A stretch of DNA of 64,000 nucleotides from CAVTTH01 sp963737545 (GTDB lineage Bacteria; Verrucomicrobiota; Verrucomicrobiia; Chthoniobacterales; UBA10450): NCBI GenBank assembly GCA_963737545.1, contig CAVTTH010000006.1, positions 124,001 through 188,000 of the forward strand, given 5' to 3'. The number at the start of each line of letters is the position of its first letter. Within the stretch, counting starts at the first letter, position 1. Shown here in pieces: positions 51,905-60,758 of the stretch. A program made the position numbers and the translations under genes. Under the pieces are notes generated by a model that saw nothing but the letters and a program-made list of their open reading frames with translations, was not told the origin of the DNA and ran no database searches.

Positions 51905-53713
51905 CTATTTTCCGCCGGTAATCTTTTGCACGAGCGCGTCGAAGCGCGAATCGCCACGGAGATCGTCGAGAAACGGATCCACTTTGATGACAAACAGGTA
52001 GGCGCCTGTGCCTTCGCGATAGGCGCGTTCCAGTTCATCGATAGCGCGCGCTTTCTCGCCCAACCCGTCAAGAACCAGCGCCTTCGCGTAAGGCGCGACG
52101 AAGCGTGACTTCGCCTGTTGATCGAGGCGAGCCAGAATCTTGCGCGCTTCGTCCTTTTGTCCGTTTCGTGCGCGTGCCTGGCCGAGGGCGGCAAGCGGAT
52201 ATGGATCGTTGGTTAGGTCGAACGCTTTTTGATATTCAGCGATTGCATCGGTCAAATGTCCTTTGAACTGCAAAATTTCGCCGAGGTAGTAATGCGCCAG
52301 AAAAAAGTTGGGATCGATTTCCAGCGTCTTACGGGCTTGCGCTTCCGCTTCGTCGTAGCGCCGGGTGCAGAGATAAAGCCAGCTGAAATCGGCATTGATG
52401 ATGAGCGAGAGCGGATCAAGTTCGACCGCGCGTTTTGCTTCGGCGATCGCCGGATCGAATTGGCCGAGTGTCATCCAGGCCAAAGCCAGCCAATGATGCG
52501 CGGTGGCGTAGTTCGGCTTCAGATCTGTCGCCCGCTTCAATTCATCAATCGAAGCCTGGAGCTTCAGCTCGACGGAAGCGAGCAGGCCGGCCGAAGCATG
52601 CGCTTCCGCCAACGAATCGTCGAGTTCGAGCGCTTTCTTTATCGCTGACCGCGCCGGTGGAAATGAATCCACCGGAGAGACGGCGGCATAGTTTGGAAGT
52701 AGCAGGTAGGAATCCGCCAGGCCGACATAGGCGAGCGCGTAACCGGGGTCCCTGGCAATCGCTTGATTAAAATAATCGATCGCCTTGCGCAGGTCGTCGC
52801 CGTTGCGTTTGTTCCAAAAAAATCTTCCCTTGAGATAGAGCTCGTATGCTTCCGGATTAGCGGTCGGCGCTTTGCCGATTGAACTTTTCTCGGAGCCGGT
52901 GAGTCGCGCCTGCAACGTCTCCGCGATTGTTTTCGCGATCTCAGTCTCGACCGCAAAAATGTCGGTCAGTTTGCGATCGTAGGTGTCGGCCCAGAGATGC
53001 GCGTCGCTTTGCGCATTGATCAACTGCACATTCACCCGCACCTGGTCGTTAGCCTTTTGCACGCTGCCCTCCAGGATGTGAGCGACCCCAAGTTGCTTCG
53101 CGATCTGGGGAAGATTGTCCGGCGTGCTTTTGAAGTGTTGCGTCGATGTGCGCGAAATCACTTTCAAATCGGCGACCCTGGCCAATCGCGTCAGGATTTC
53201 GTCCTGCACGCCTTCGCAAAAGTAAGCGTTGTCTGGATCGCGACTGAGATTGTCGAACGGCAGCACAGCGATCGATTTGTTGGGAATTGGTAGGGGCGCC
53301 GCGCTGCGGCGTCCGTCTTCTTCGGTGTCAGCGGACCGGACGGCCCGGCGGTCCGTCCCTACCGAGCGAACAGTTTGATACACGAACAAACCGGCCGCGA
53401 CGACAGCGAGCGCGATCGTTACGGCAACAATCTTTCGCCCGGTTCTTCGCGCGATCGACCTGCTCGGCTCGATCTCGGATTCGAGTTTGATTCCCTCCGG
53501 CGTGATCTCAAACGCCCAGGAAAAAATCAGCGCCACCGGAAAGCCGAGGATGATGACGATGATGAAGATCTTCATCACCCACGGCGGCGCGTCGAAAGCC
53601 GGCAGGAAAATCGACGCCGCCTGGAGCAAGAGCCACGCGACGACCACATACGCGACCGCGACCTTGTAAACGTTGCGCCGCTTCAGCTCGGCGAAGAAGT
53701 TGCCTAAATTCAT
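51905..53713 (-). CDS. membrane TolB-like/TPR protein (operon gene 7)
   Basis: 602 residues. After the family start NFFAELKRRNVYKVAVAY come three TM helices (to about 112), then a linker enlarged by a repeat pair (GTDRRAVRSADTEEDGRRSA), a TolB-like domain (SIAVLPFDNLSRDPDNAYFC, HILEGSVQKANDQVRVNVQL) and about nine TPRs. Such proteins are taken as scaffolds at the membrane; none has a known partner. It is the last gene of the operon, with its ATG overlapping the preceding stop (ATGA). Confidence 0.88.
   Translation of the reverse strand: MNLGNFFAELKRRNVYKVAVAYVVVAWLLLQAASIFLPAFDAPPWVMKIFIIVIILGFPVALIFSWAFEITPEGIKLESEIEPSRSIARRTGRKIVAVTIALAVVAAGLFVYQTVRSVGTDRRAVRSADTEEDGRRSAAPLPIPNKSIAVLPFDNLSRDPDNAYFCEGVQDEILTRLARVADLKVISRTSTQHFKSTPDNLPQIAKQLGVAHILEGSVQKANDQVRVNVQLINAQSDAHLWADTYDRKLTDIFAVETEIAKTIAETLQARLTGSEKSSIGKAPTANPEAYELYLKGRFFWNKRNGDDLRKAIDYFNQAIARDPGYALAYVGLADSYLLLPNYAAVSPVDSFPPARSAIKKALELDDSLAEAHASAGLLASVELKLQASIDELKRATDLKPNYATAHHWLALAWMTLGQFDPAIAEAKRAVELDPLSLIINADFSWLYLCTRRYDEAEAQARKTLEIDPNFFLAHYYLGEILQFKGHLTDAIAEYQKAFDLTNDPYPLAALGQARARNGQKDEARKILARLDQQAKSRFVAPYAKALVLDGLGEKARAIDELERAYREGTGAYLFVIKVDPFLDDLRGDSRFDALVQKITGGK
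53289..53363. repeat. pair of inverted 27-bp repeats in frame in a TolB-TPR gene
   Basis: Arms 53289-53315 (starts ggtaggggcgccgcgctgcg) and 53337-53363 (ends gtccgtccctacc) are related inverted units 21 bp apart. They encode the linker between the third TM helix and the TolB-like domain. Single units occur at the same linker in paralogues at 9257 and 60364. Confidence 0.8.
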
Positions 53714-55500
53714 TTTTGCGCGGCTTTTCCGAATTCTCGCGCCGGAAGAATCTTCTCAGCGAGCGCTTCGAATCGCGGCTGGCCGCGCAGGTCGTCCAGC
53801 ATGGGGTCGACTCTGATGGTGAAAAGATCGTTGCCGGCGCCTTCGCGATACGCTCGCTCCAACGCGTCGATCGCCTGCTCTTTATCCTCCAATCCCATAA
53901 ACATGAGCGCGATACTGTAGCCGGAGACGTAGCGGGATTTCGCTTCTTCCCTCAAATGCGCGAGGATTTTTTGCGCTTCATCTCGTTGTCCGGCACGAGC
54001 GTAGGCCTGCCCGAGATAAGCGAGTGCCTCTGGATCGTCGTCCAACTCTACCGCTTTTTGATATTCGGTGATGGCTTGAGTGCGTTGCCCTTTAAGCTGA
54101 TAGGCCTGACCGAGATAGTAATGCGCAAGATAAAAACGCGGATCGATTTCTATAGTCTTGCGCAGTTGCGCAATCGCTTCGTCGTAGCGACGCGCATTCA
54201 AGTAAACATTTCCGCCGAGATCAGCGTTGTTGATTAATGAGAGAGGATCCAGCTCGACTGCGCGTTTCCCCTCCGCAATCGCGCGATCAAACCGCGCAAG
54301 TGCGGTCAAAGGCCCCCACGAAAGCCAATGATGCGCCATCGCGTAATTTGGATTTAGCTGAATCGCGCGCTCGAATTCGGCAATCGATCGGTCAAACTCG
54401 AAGTCGAATGGACCCGCTATTCTTCCGGATGAGGCGTGCGCCTCGGCCAACGTATCGTCTAGTTCGAGGGCTTTTTTCGCGGCAGCCCTCGCTTGCGGAA
54501 TTGAGTCTTGCGGCGAAGCCGCTCCAAAGACCGAGAGAATTACATACGAATCGGCCAAGCCAGCATAGGCGAGGGCATAGCCGGGATCTTTCTCAATTGC
54601 CTGATTGAAATACTCGATGGCCTTGCGCAGATCCGCGCCGGTCCGCTTGTTCCAAAAAAATCTGCCTTTAAGGTAAAGCTCGTAGGCCTCTGGATTCACC
54701 GTCGGAGTTTTTGCAATCGAGATTTTCTCGGAACCCGTGAGTTTCGCCTGCAAGGTGTCGGCAATGGTTTTCGCGATGTCGCTCTCCACTGCAAAAATGT
54801 CGGTCAGCTTTCGGTCGTAGATTTCCGCCCACAGATGGGCGTCGGTCATGGCATTGATGAGCTGCACATTCACGCGCACTTGATCGTTCGCTTTCTGCAC
54901 GCTGCCTTCGACTATATGCATCACCCCGAGCTGCTTTGCGATCTCGCGCAGATCGGATGGCGCGCTCTTGAAGCGCTGGGTTGAAGTGCGCGAGATCACT
55001 TTCAGATCTGCAACTTTGGCGAGTCGCGCGAGGATTTCGTCCTGCACGCCCTCGGCGAAATAAGCGTTGTCCGGATCGCGACTGAGATTATCAAACGGCA
55101 AGACCGCAATCGATTTTGTCGACAATTCCGAGTTGCTGGCGGTGTTTCGGCCCGTGTAGCGGCCGATGAAGAACAATCCGATGGAAAACACGGCTCCAAC
55201 GATCACGACAACAATCCAGGCATGTTTTTGCGGTTGTCGCACCGAGGCAGCAGGATCGACGTCTTCCGTGCGCTTAATTCCTTCCGGAGTTGCTTCAAAC
55301 GCCCAGGCGATTATCAACGCAATCGGAAACCCGATCGCAATTAGGACGATCACCAAACGCACGATCCAATTGGGAATTTCCAGGAACGGAAATATCTGCG
55401 TCGCAATCTGAGCGATTAACCAGCCAACAACCGCATATGCGACGGCGACCTTGTAAACGTTGCGCCGCTTCAGTTCGGCGAAGAAGTTGTCGCTCCTCAC
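53710..55500 (-). CDS. membrane TolB-like/TPR protein (operon gene 6)
   Basis: 596 residues: NFFAELKRRNVYKVAVAYAV start, TM helices with FLEIPNWIVRLVIVLIAIGF and AWIVVVIVGAVFSIGLFFIG, no repeat insertion in the linker, TolB-like domain (SIAVLPFDNLSRDPDNAYFA, HIVEGSVQKANDQVRVNVQL) and TPRs with the recurring AIEYFNQAIEKDPGYALAYA form. It is most similar to operon genes 3 and 7. Both ends overlap neighbours by four bases. Confidence 0.9.
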   Translation of the reverse strand: MRSDNFFAELKRRNVYKVAVAYAVVGWLIAQIATQIFPFLEIPNWIVRLVIVLIAIGFPIALIIAWAFEATPEGIKRTEDVDPAASVRQPQKHAWIVVVIVGAVFSIGLFFIGRYTGRNTASNSELSTKSIAVLPFDNLSRDPDNAYFAEGVQDEILARLAKVADLKVISRTSTQRFKSAPSDLREIAKQLGVMHIVEGSVQKANDQVRVNVQLINAMTDAHLWAEIYDRKLTDIFAVESDIAKTIADTLQAKLTGSEKISIAKTPTVNPEAYELYLKGRFFWNKRTGADLRKAIEYFNQAIEKDPGYALAYAGLADSYVILSVFGAASPQDSIPQARAAAKKALELDDTLAEAHASSGRIAGPFDFEFDRSIAEFERAIQLNPNYAMAHHWLSWGPLTALARFDRAIAEGKRAVELDPLSLINNADLGGNVYLNARRYDEAIAQLRKTIEIDPRFYLAHYYLGQAYQLKGQRTQAITEYQKAVELDDDPEALAYLGQAYARAGQRDEAQKILAHLREEAKSRYVSGYSIALMFMGLEDKEQAIDALERAYREGAGNDLFTIRVDPMLDDLRGQPRFEALAEKILPAREFGKAAQK

Positions 55501-57152
55501 TGCTTTGCGTCCCCGATTTCAGGGGATGAAGACGAAGTTGCGCGGCTCCCCTGGTCTTTCTTCTCGCGCAAATCTTTCAGCCAAGCTTCGCCGGTCGCGA
55601 TCAGTTCCCGCACCCGAGGATCCGAACGGATGGGCGCGTAAAACGGATCATGGCGCAACAAGTTCAACGGAGTGAGCCAGCGCCCTTTTTTTGAATTGAT
55701 CACGCTTTGAAACCCGCGAATGACCTCCTCGTTATTCCCCAGCGCCATCTGCACATCAAGCGACCGGAACGCCTGATCAGGGTCCGACGGTCCGATCATT
55801 TCCAGCCACAGTTTGAGTTGTTTCTCGCCTTCCGTTTTTTCCCCGAGACGCCCCAACAAGAGCGCCTTCAGCCGCACCCAGTCGGGGCGCCCGGGCTCGG
55901 CGGCAATGCGCTTCTCCACCAACGCGAGCGCTTGCCGCCATTCAACCTTGGCCGCCTCCGTCCGTCCCGCAGCCTCCAGGATATTGCCGACCACGAGACC
56001 TTTCGGGCGAATCACGCGTTTCTCTTCCAAGAATTCGCGCGGAATCCGTCGCAATGCCTCGAGCGCTTTCTCCGTCTGCCCTATCTCCATCCAGACGTTG
56101 GCTGCATGATGAGCAAAAGCGTCTTCCAGCAACAATTGGGAAGGGATTTTGTCGACGAACTTAGCAGCGGCTTGCAAATCGCCCCAGCCAGTCCAAAGCG
56201 TCAAGAGCCGGGTCAGATAGGAGCCCGCCGTCGGTTTGTCCGCGAACAGTTGATCCAGCAATGCATCCGCCTCTACCAGTTTGTTTTTGTCGTAATAGTC
56301 ATACGCCTCCCAATCAAGAAAGTCGGTGTGGCCTCGCGGAGTATTGGCGTGTTGCTGAAGAAGTTCCCGCTCTTCATCTTTGCGGTTCTGGAAACGGAGC
56401 GACGCTGCCAGTAGACCAACGACGCGATCGTCGGTCGGGAAACGGCGCAGCAATTCTCTGGTGCGGCTTTCTGCCTCGCTGAATTGCCGCGAGACCAGCA
56501 GGTAACCGGCCATCGCCAGACCCGCCTCAACCGAATCAGGCGCAAGGCGAATCGCGCGCTCAGCCTGGCTGCCGGCCGCCGCTCGACGAGCGGGAGTGTC
56601 GTCATACCTGCCAGCCACCAAACTTAACGAGGCTTGGGCGAGCACAGCCCAGGCTTCGGCATCCGTGGGATTGAGTTGCGCTGCTCGCTGCCCCAGCTCC
56701 TCCGCCAAGCGATAGTTCTCGCGCACTGCCAGCGGATCATCCATCAATGTCCGCGCCTGCTGAATCATTTTTTGCTCTTCCGTGAGTGCGGGCCTGGCCG
56801 ACGGAGCATGGGAGCGCAATAGCTGGAACGCAAGCATGCCGGCCGCAATGATTCCCATCACGACCGTTAGTCCAACAATCTTCCGTCCATTCCCGCGTCT
56901 CATCGATTCGTTAGGGGCGACTTCTGACTCACGCTTGATTCCCTCTGGAGTGATCTCAAATGCCCAGGAAAGAATGAGCGCAATCGGGAAACCGAGCGCG
57001 ACCGCGACGACGAAAATCTTCATCGCCCAGGGCGGAGCTTCGAAAGTAACAAAGAGGAGGGACGTTGCTTGGACCAGCAACCAACTCACCACCGCGTAGG
57101 CGACTGCGACCTTGTAAACATTGCGCCGCTTTAGCTCAGCGAAAAAGTTCAT
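55497..57152 (-). CDS. membrane TPR protein lacking the TolB-like domain (operon gene 5)
   Basis: 551 residues with the family membrane part (MNFFAELKRRNVYKVAVAYA, then WAMKIFVVAVALGFPIALIL and IVGLTVVMGIIAAGMLAFQL) joined directly to a TPR region from about residue 125. No VLPF or EGSV segment of the TolB-like domain is present, so this is a natural domain-loss variant. The C-terminal tail is charged. The stop overlaps the next ATG, showing that it is retained in the operon. Confidence 0.88.
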   Translation of the reverse strand: MNFFAELKRRNVYKVAVAYAVVSWLLVQATSLLFVTFEAPPWAMKIFVVAVALGFPIALILSWAFEITPEGIKRESEVAPNESMRRGNGRKIVGLTVVMGIIAAGMLAFQLLRSHAPSARPALTEEQKMIQQARTLMDDPLAVRENYRLAEELGQRAAQLNPTDAEAWAVLAQASLSLVAGRYDDTPARRAAAGSQAERAIRLAPDSVEAGLAMAGYLLVSRQFSEAESRTRELLRRFPTDDRVVGLLAASLRFQNRKDEERELLQQHANTPRGHTDFLDWEAYDYYDKNKLVEADALLDQLFADKPTAGSYLTRLLTLWTGWGDLQAAAKFVDKIPSQLLLEDAFAHHAANVWMEIGQTEKALEALRRIPREFLEEKRVIRPKGLVVGNILEAAGRTEAAKVEWRQALALVEKRIAAEPGRPDWVRLKALLLGRLGEKTEGEKQLKLWLEMIGPSDPDQAFRSLDVQMALGNNEEVIRGFQSVINSKKGRWLTPLNLLRHDPFYAPIRSDPRVRELIATGEAWLKDLREKKDQGSRATSSSSPEIGDAKQ

Positions 57153-57153
57153 G

Positions 57154-58965
57154 TCATTTGCCGCTCGCTGTGTCTAATCCGCATTCGAAATCGGTTTCGC
57201 CGATGGGCCGGCATCCGCCTGGCCAGCCTTTCTCGCGCCAGTAGGCCGGAAAGCCGTAGCGGACCAGCATCGCCTTGACTCGCGGATCGCGCAGCATGGT
57301 GTGGCCGGCCGGGTTGCTGCTGTAAAGATTGGCGAAATAGTAGGCCTCGAGTATTGCGCCGCGACTCTGAATGTCTGCGTTGTAGCCGTCGATGTCCTGG
57401 CGCGCGATCAGGAAGATGCTCGCTTCGTTCTCTGGCGCATCGGCGATCGCCGCGCGCAGTTTGGTTGGGTCAATACCGGGCTCGCCCAACACCCAGGGCA
57501 ACAAAATTTGCGCGAATGCGGCATCATTTGGCCAACGGCTCACGACCTCTGCGAGTGCGGCGCGGGCCTCATCCTTTCGACCGTAAGCGATCGCGTACTG
57601 GAGTAGTCCGAGCCTGCCGGCGGAGTAGTTTGGATTGATTGCGCGCATCTGGTGCACTGCCTCCTCGACTTCTTCCCGTCGATCCAGCGCGGCGGCGGCA
57701 TCCCGCAGGCGCACCCAGCCGACAATAAAGTAGGGATCAAGCTTCACCAACTGGCGCGCCGCCAGCGCCGAATCTTCGACGCGCCCGACTTCGTAGAGAA
57801 GTTCCGCGTAATCTTCGCGCACATCCGGGTAACTTGCGTCGATCTGCATTGCGCGCAGGTAATGGCCTTCGGCCACACTGAACTTGAATTGCGCGCGCGC
57901 GACGTTGCCAAGGGCGTGTTCGGTAGTTGCGGAGTCGGGTTCCAAGGCGGCGGCGCGCTCTGCCGCGGCGGCCTCCCCGGTCAGAAGCTCAGCGGCGAAG
58001 CCGGGAGTCATGCGCGCCGTGTACCAGAAGGTCACTTCGTAAGTGAGCGAGAGCGACGACCACCCTGCGGCAAACTCAGGCGCCTTCGCGACGGCCGCCT
58101 TTAAATGCGCGATCGCGGATGGCAGATCAGTGCGTTGGCGCAGGAGCGCCCGACCTTTGAGATATTCATCGTAGGCTTGGGGATCGATGGGCGCGCGCGT
58201 AGCGACGGGGGCCGAAACGCCTAACGAAAGTTTGAGCGCAGCCCCGATGCGCCGCGCAATCTCATCCTGCAGCGCAAACACACTTTCGAGTTTGCGATCG
58301 TAGGTCTCTGACCAAATATGGAACCCATCGGCGACCCGCACCAACTGCGCGGTGATCCGCACCTCCGGTCCATCGCGGCGCACGCTACCCTCGACGATGT
58401 TCGCAACGCCGAGCTTGCGGCCGATCTCGCGGACGTCGCCTCCCTTGTCCTTAAATTGAAACACCGAAGTACGCGCCACGACCTTGAGTTGCGGTACCTT
58501 GGCCAGCACGTTCAACAACTCCTCCGTCATGCCGTCGGAGAAATAATCCTCCTCCGCCTTGCCGCTCATGTTCGCGAATGGCAGGACTGCGATCGAATTG
58601 CGGTCGGTGGTCGTTGGCGTGGCGACATCACCTTTGCGAAACGATGGCTGTCCGTAGAAATACCAGCCTAGCGCCAGGACGATCAGCAACGCGGCTACAG
58701 CAAACAAAGCTTTGCTGCCTGACGGGCCGGCATCGAGTTTCACGCCCTCAGCTGTGATATCAAACACCCACGCCATGACTACGGCGACTGGAAATCCGAG
58801 CAATGCGATCAGAATAAAAATGCGCAGTACCCATGGCGGTGCATCGAAGGCTGGGAATCCGATGGATGCGGCCTGCACGGCGAGCCATGCCACAATAAGA
58901 TAGGCTGCGCCGATCTTGAATACCTTGCGTCGCTTTAGCTCGGCGAAGAAGTTGTGCGAGTTCAT
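57154..58965 (-). CDS. membrane TolB-like/TPR protein (operon gene 4)
   Basis: 603 residues and the most diverged member: start NFFAELKRRKVFKIGAAYLI, TM helices with FIALLGFPVAV-like and ALFAVAALLIVLALGWYFYG, TolB-like domain (SIAVLPFANMSGKAEEDYFS, NIVEGSVRRDGPEVRITAQL), then degenerate TPRs. The C-terminus has two cysteines (GGCRPIGETDFECGL) that could form a disulfide if the domain is periplasmic. One base separates its stop from the next start. Confidence 0.88.
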   Translation of the reverse strand: MNSHNFFAELKRRKVFKIGAAYLIVAWLAVQAASIGFPAFDAPPWVLRIFILIALLGFPVAVVMAWVFDITAEGVKLDAGPSGSKALFAVAALLIVLALGWYFYGQPSFRKGDVATPTTTDRNSIAVLPFANMSGKAEEDYFSDGMTEELLNVLAKVPQLKVVARTSVFQFKDKGGDVREIGRKLGVANIVEGSVRRDGPEVRITAQLVRVADGFHIWSETYDRKLESVFALQDEIARRIGAALKLSLGVSAPVATRAPIDPQAYDEYLKGRALLRQRTDLPSAIAHLKAAVAKAPEFAAGWSSLSLTYEVTFWYTARMTPGFAAELLTGEAAAAERAAALEPDSATTEHALGNVARAQFKFSVAEGHYLRAMQIDASYPDVREDYAELLYEVGRVEDSALAARQLVKLDPYFIVGWVRLRDAAAALDRREEVEEAVHQMRAINPNYSAGRLGLLQYAIAYGRKDEARAALAEVVSRWPNDAAFAQILLPWVLGEPGIDPTKLRAAIADAPENEASIFLIARQDIDGYNADIQSRGAILEAYYFANLYSSNPAGHTMLRDPRVKAMLVRYGFPAYWREKGWPGGCRPIGETDFECGLDTASGK

Positions 58966-60758
58966 TTCTTTGGCTCTGTCTTCGGCGCAACGACTTTTTG
59001 CACCAGCGCTTCGAAACGCGGATCGCCGTGCAGTGAATCGAGCAGTGGATCAACCTTGATCCAGCACATGTTGGAGCCGTCGCGTTCTTCGTAGCCCTGT
59101 TCAAGCCAGCGGAGCGCTTCATCTTTATTGTTCAGGCTGAGATAAAGCAAAGCGCGGAGGTAACCGACCACCTCGCGATTCTGACTAATCTTATCGAGAT
59201 CACTCAGCATTTGGCGCGCGGCATCCTTGTCACCAGCCAGAGCTTTGGCTGCAGCGCACGCCGCCAATACTAACAAGTTGTCACTGCTCAATTGCTTTGC
59301 CTTTTCATATTCGAAAATCGCGCCGGACAGGTCGCCCTTCATTTGAAGGGCAATGCCGAGATTAAAGTGCGCGTAGAAAAAGGTCGGGTCGATCGCGAGC
59401 GTCTTCCGCAATTGCGCAGCGGCTTCGTCGTAGCGGTGGGCGTATAAAAAGGTCACCCCCAGGTCCGTGTTAATAATGGGCGAGAGCGGATCTAACTCAA
59501 CGGCACGCTTGCTCTCGACAATGGCTTCTTCAAATCGGCCGAGCGCGGCCAGGGCGTCGTTGCCCAACCAATGATGCGCCGACGCGTCGTTTGGCTTGAG
59601 CTCGATCGCGCGTTCATATTCGCGCATCGCTCCGGCGATATCGAGTTCAGCCCAGAAGAGAAATTTCCCGAGCGCGGAGTGCGCCTCGGCCAGATTCGGA
59701 TCAAGGCTAAGAGCTTTGAGCGCCGCCTCTTTTGCCTTCGGAGCTACAGCCCACCGGTCCGCGCTGGTGTAAAACGACAGGAGGATGTAGGCCTGCCCCA
59801 GACCGGCGTAGGCCAGTGCATAATTCGGGTCGCGCGCGATCGCCTGTTCGTAGAAAGCGATCGCCTTTGGGATGTTGTCGCCCGACCGCTTTTCCCAAAA
59901 CGATCGGCCTTTGTGATAAAGCTCGTACGCGGTCGTGTCGGTCGTCTCTTGCGCAGCCATCATTTGCTTCTCAGAGCCGGTAAGCTTCGCCTGCAAGGTG
60001 TCGGCCACCGTTTTGGCAATGTCACTCTGGACCGCAAAAATATCGCTCAACTTGCGATCATAGATCTCCGCCCAGAGATGGGCGTTGGTTAGCGCGTTAA
60101 TTAACTGCACATTTACCCGCACCTGATCGTTCACTTTCTGCACGCTCCCTTCCAGGATGTTCGCGACGCCGAGCTGCTTCGCGATATCGGGCAAGTTTTC
60201 CGGCGAACTCTTGAACTTTTGGGTGGAAGTCCGCGCGATCACTTTCAGGTCCGCCACCTTGGCCAGTCGGGTCAGGATTTCGTCCTGCACGCCTTCGGCG
60301 AAAAAGGCGTTATCTGGATCGCGACTGAGATTGTCGAACGGAAGAACCGCAATCGATTTTTCTGGTAGGGACGGACCGCTGGGCCGTCCGCCTTCACCTG
60401 TGCGGGAGACCGTGTAGCGTCCAATGAAGAACAATCCGATGGAGAGCGCAGCTCCAACGACTACGACAAAAACCCAGGCATTCTTTCGCGGTTGTCGGGC
60501 CGACGCCGCAAGATCGACATCCTCCGTTCGCTTGATCCCTTCTGGCGTCAGCTCGAAAGCCCACGCGATCACAAGCGCGATGGGAAATCCGATCGCGACC
60601 AACACGATGACCAACCGCACAACCCAATTTGGAATTTCCAGGAACGGGAAAACCTGCGTGGCAATTTGGACCAGGAGCCAGCCGACAATCGCATACGCAA
60701 CCGCGACCTTGTAAACGTTGCGCCGCTTTAGCTCTTCGAAAAAATTGCGTGAGCTCAC
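58962..60758 (-). CDS. membrane TolB-like/TPR protein (operon gene 3)
   Basis: 598 residues starting at GTG 60758, chosen because it overlaps the upstream stop (GTGA) and gives the family start SSRNFFEELKRRNVYKVAVA. TM helices, then a linker with a repeat-encoded insert (GEGGRPSGPSLP), TolB-like domain (SIAVLPFDNLSRDPDNAFFA, NILEGSVQKVNDQVRVNVQL) and TPRs ending FEALVQKVVAPKTEPKK. An ATG 19 codons upstream lies inside the neighbouring gene and is not used. Confidence 0.88.
   Translation of the reverse strand: MSSRNFFEELKRRNVYKVAVAYAIVGWLLVQIATQVFPFLEIPNWVVRLVIVLVAIGFPIALVIAWAFELTPEGIKRTEDVDLAASARQPRKNAWVFVVVVGAALSIGLFFIGRYTVSRTGEGGRPSGPSLPEKSIAVLPFDNLSRDPDNAFFAEGVQDEILTRLAKVADLKVIARTSTQKFKSSPENLPDIAKQLGVANILEGSVQKVNDQVRVNVQLINALTNAHLWAEIYDRKLSDIFAVQSDIAKTVADTLQAKLTGSEKQMMAAQETTDTTAYELYHKGRSFWEKRSGDNIPKAIAFYEQAIARDPNYALAYAGLGQAYILLSFYTSADRWAVAPKAKEAALKALSLDPNLAEAHSALGKFLFWAELDIAGAMREYERAIELKPNDASAHHWLGNDALAALGRFEEAIVESKRAVELDPLSPIINTDLGVTFLYAHRYDEAAAQLRKTLAIDPTFFYAHFNLGIALQMKGDLSGAIFEYEKAKQLSSDNLLVLAACAAAKALAGDKDAARQMLSDLDKISQNREVVGYLRALLYLSLNNKDEALRWLEQGYEERDGSNMCWIKVDPLLDSLHGDPRFEALVQKVVAPKTEPKK
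60364..60390. repeat. 27-bp dispersed repeat in frame in a TolB-TPR gene
   Basis: ggtagggacggaccgctggg and seven more bases, in the opposite orientation to the unit at 53337-53363, encode part of the linker between the third TM helix and the TolB-like domain. The frame is undisturbed. Confidence 0.8.
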
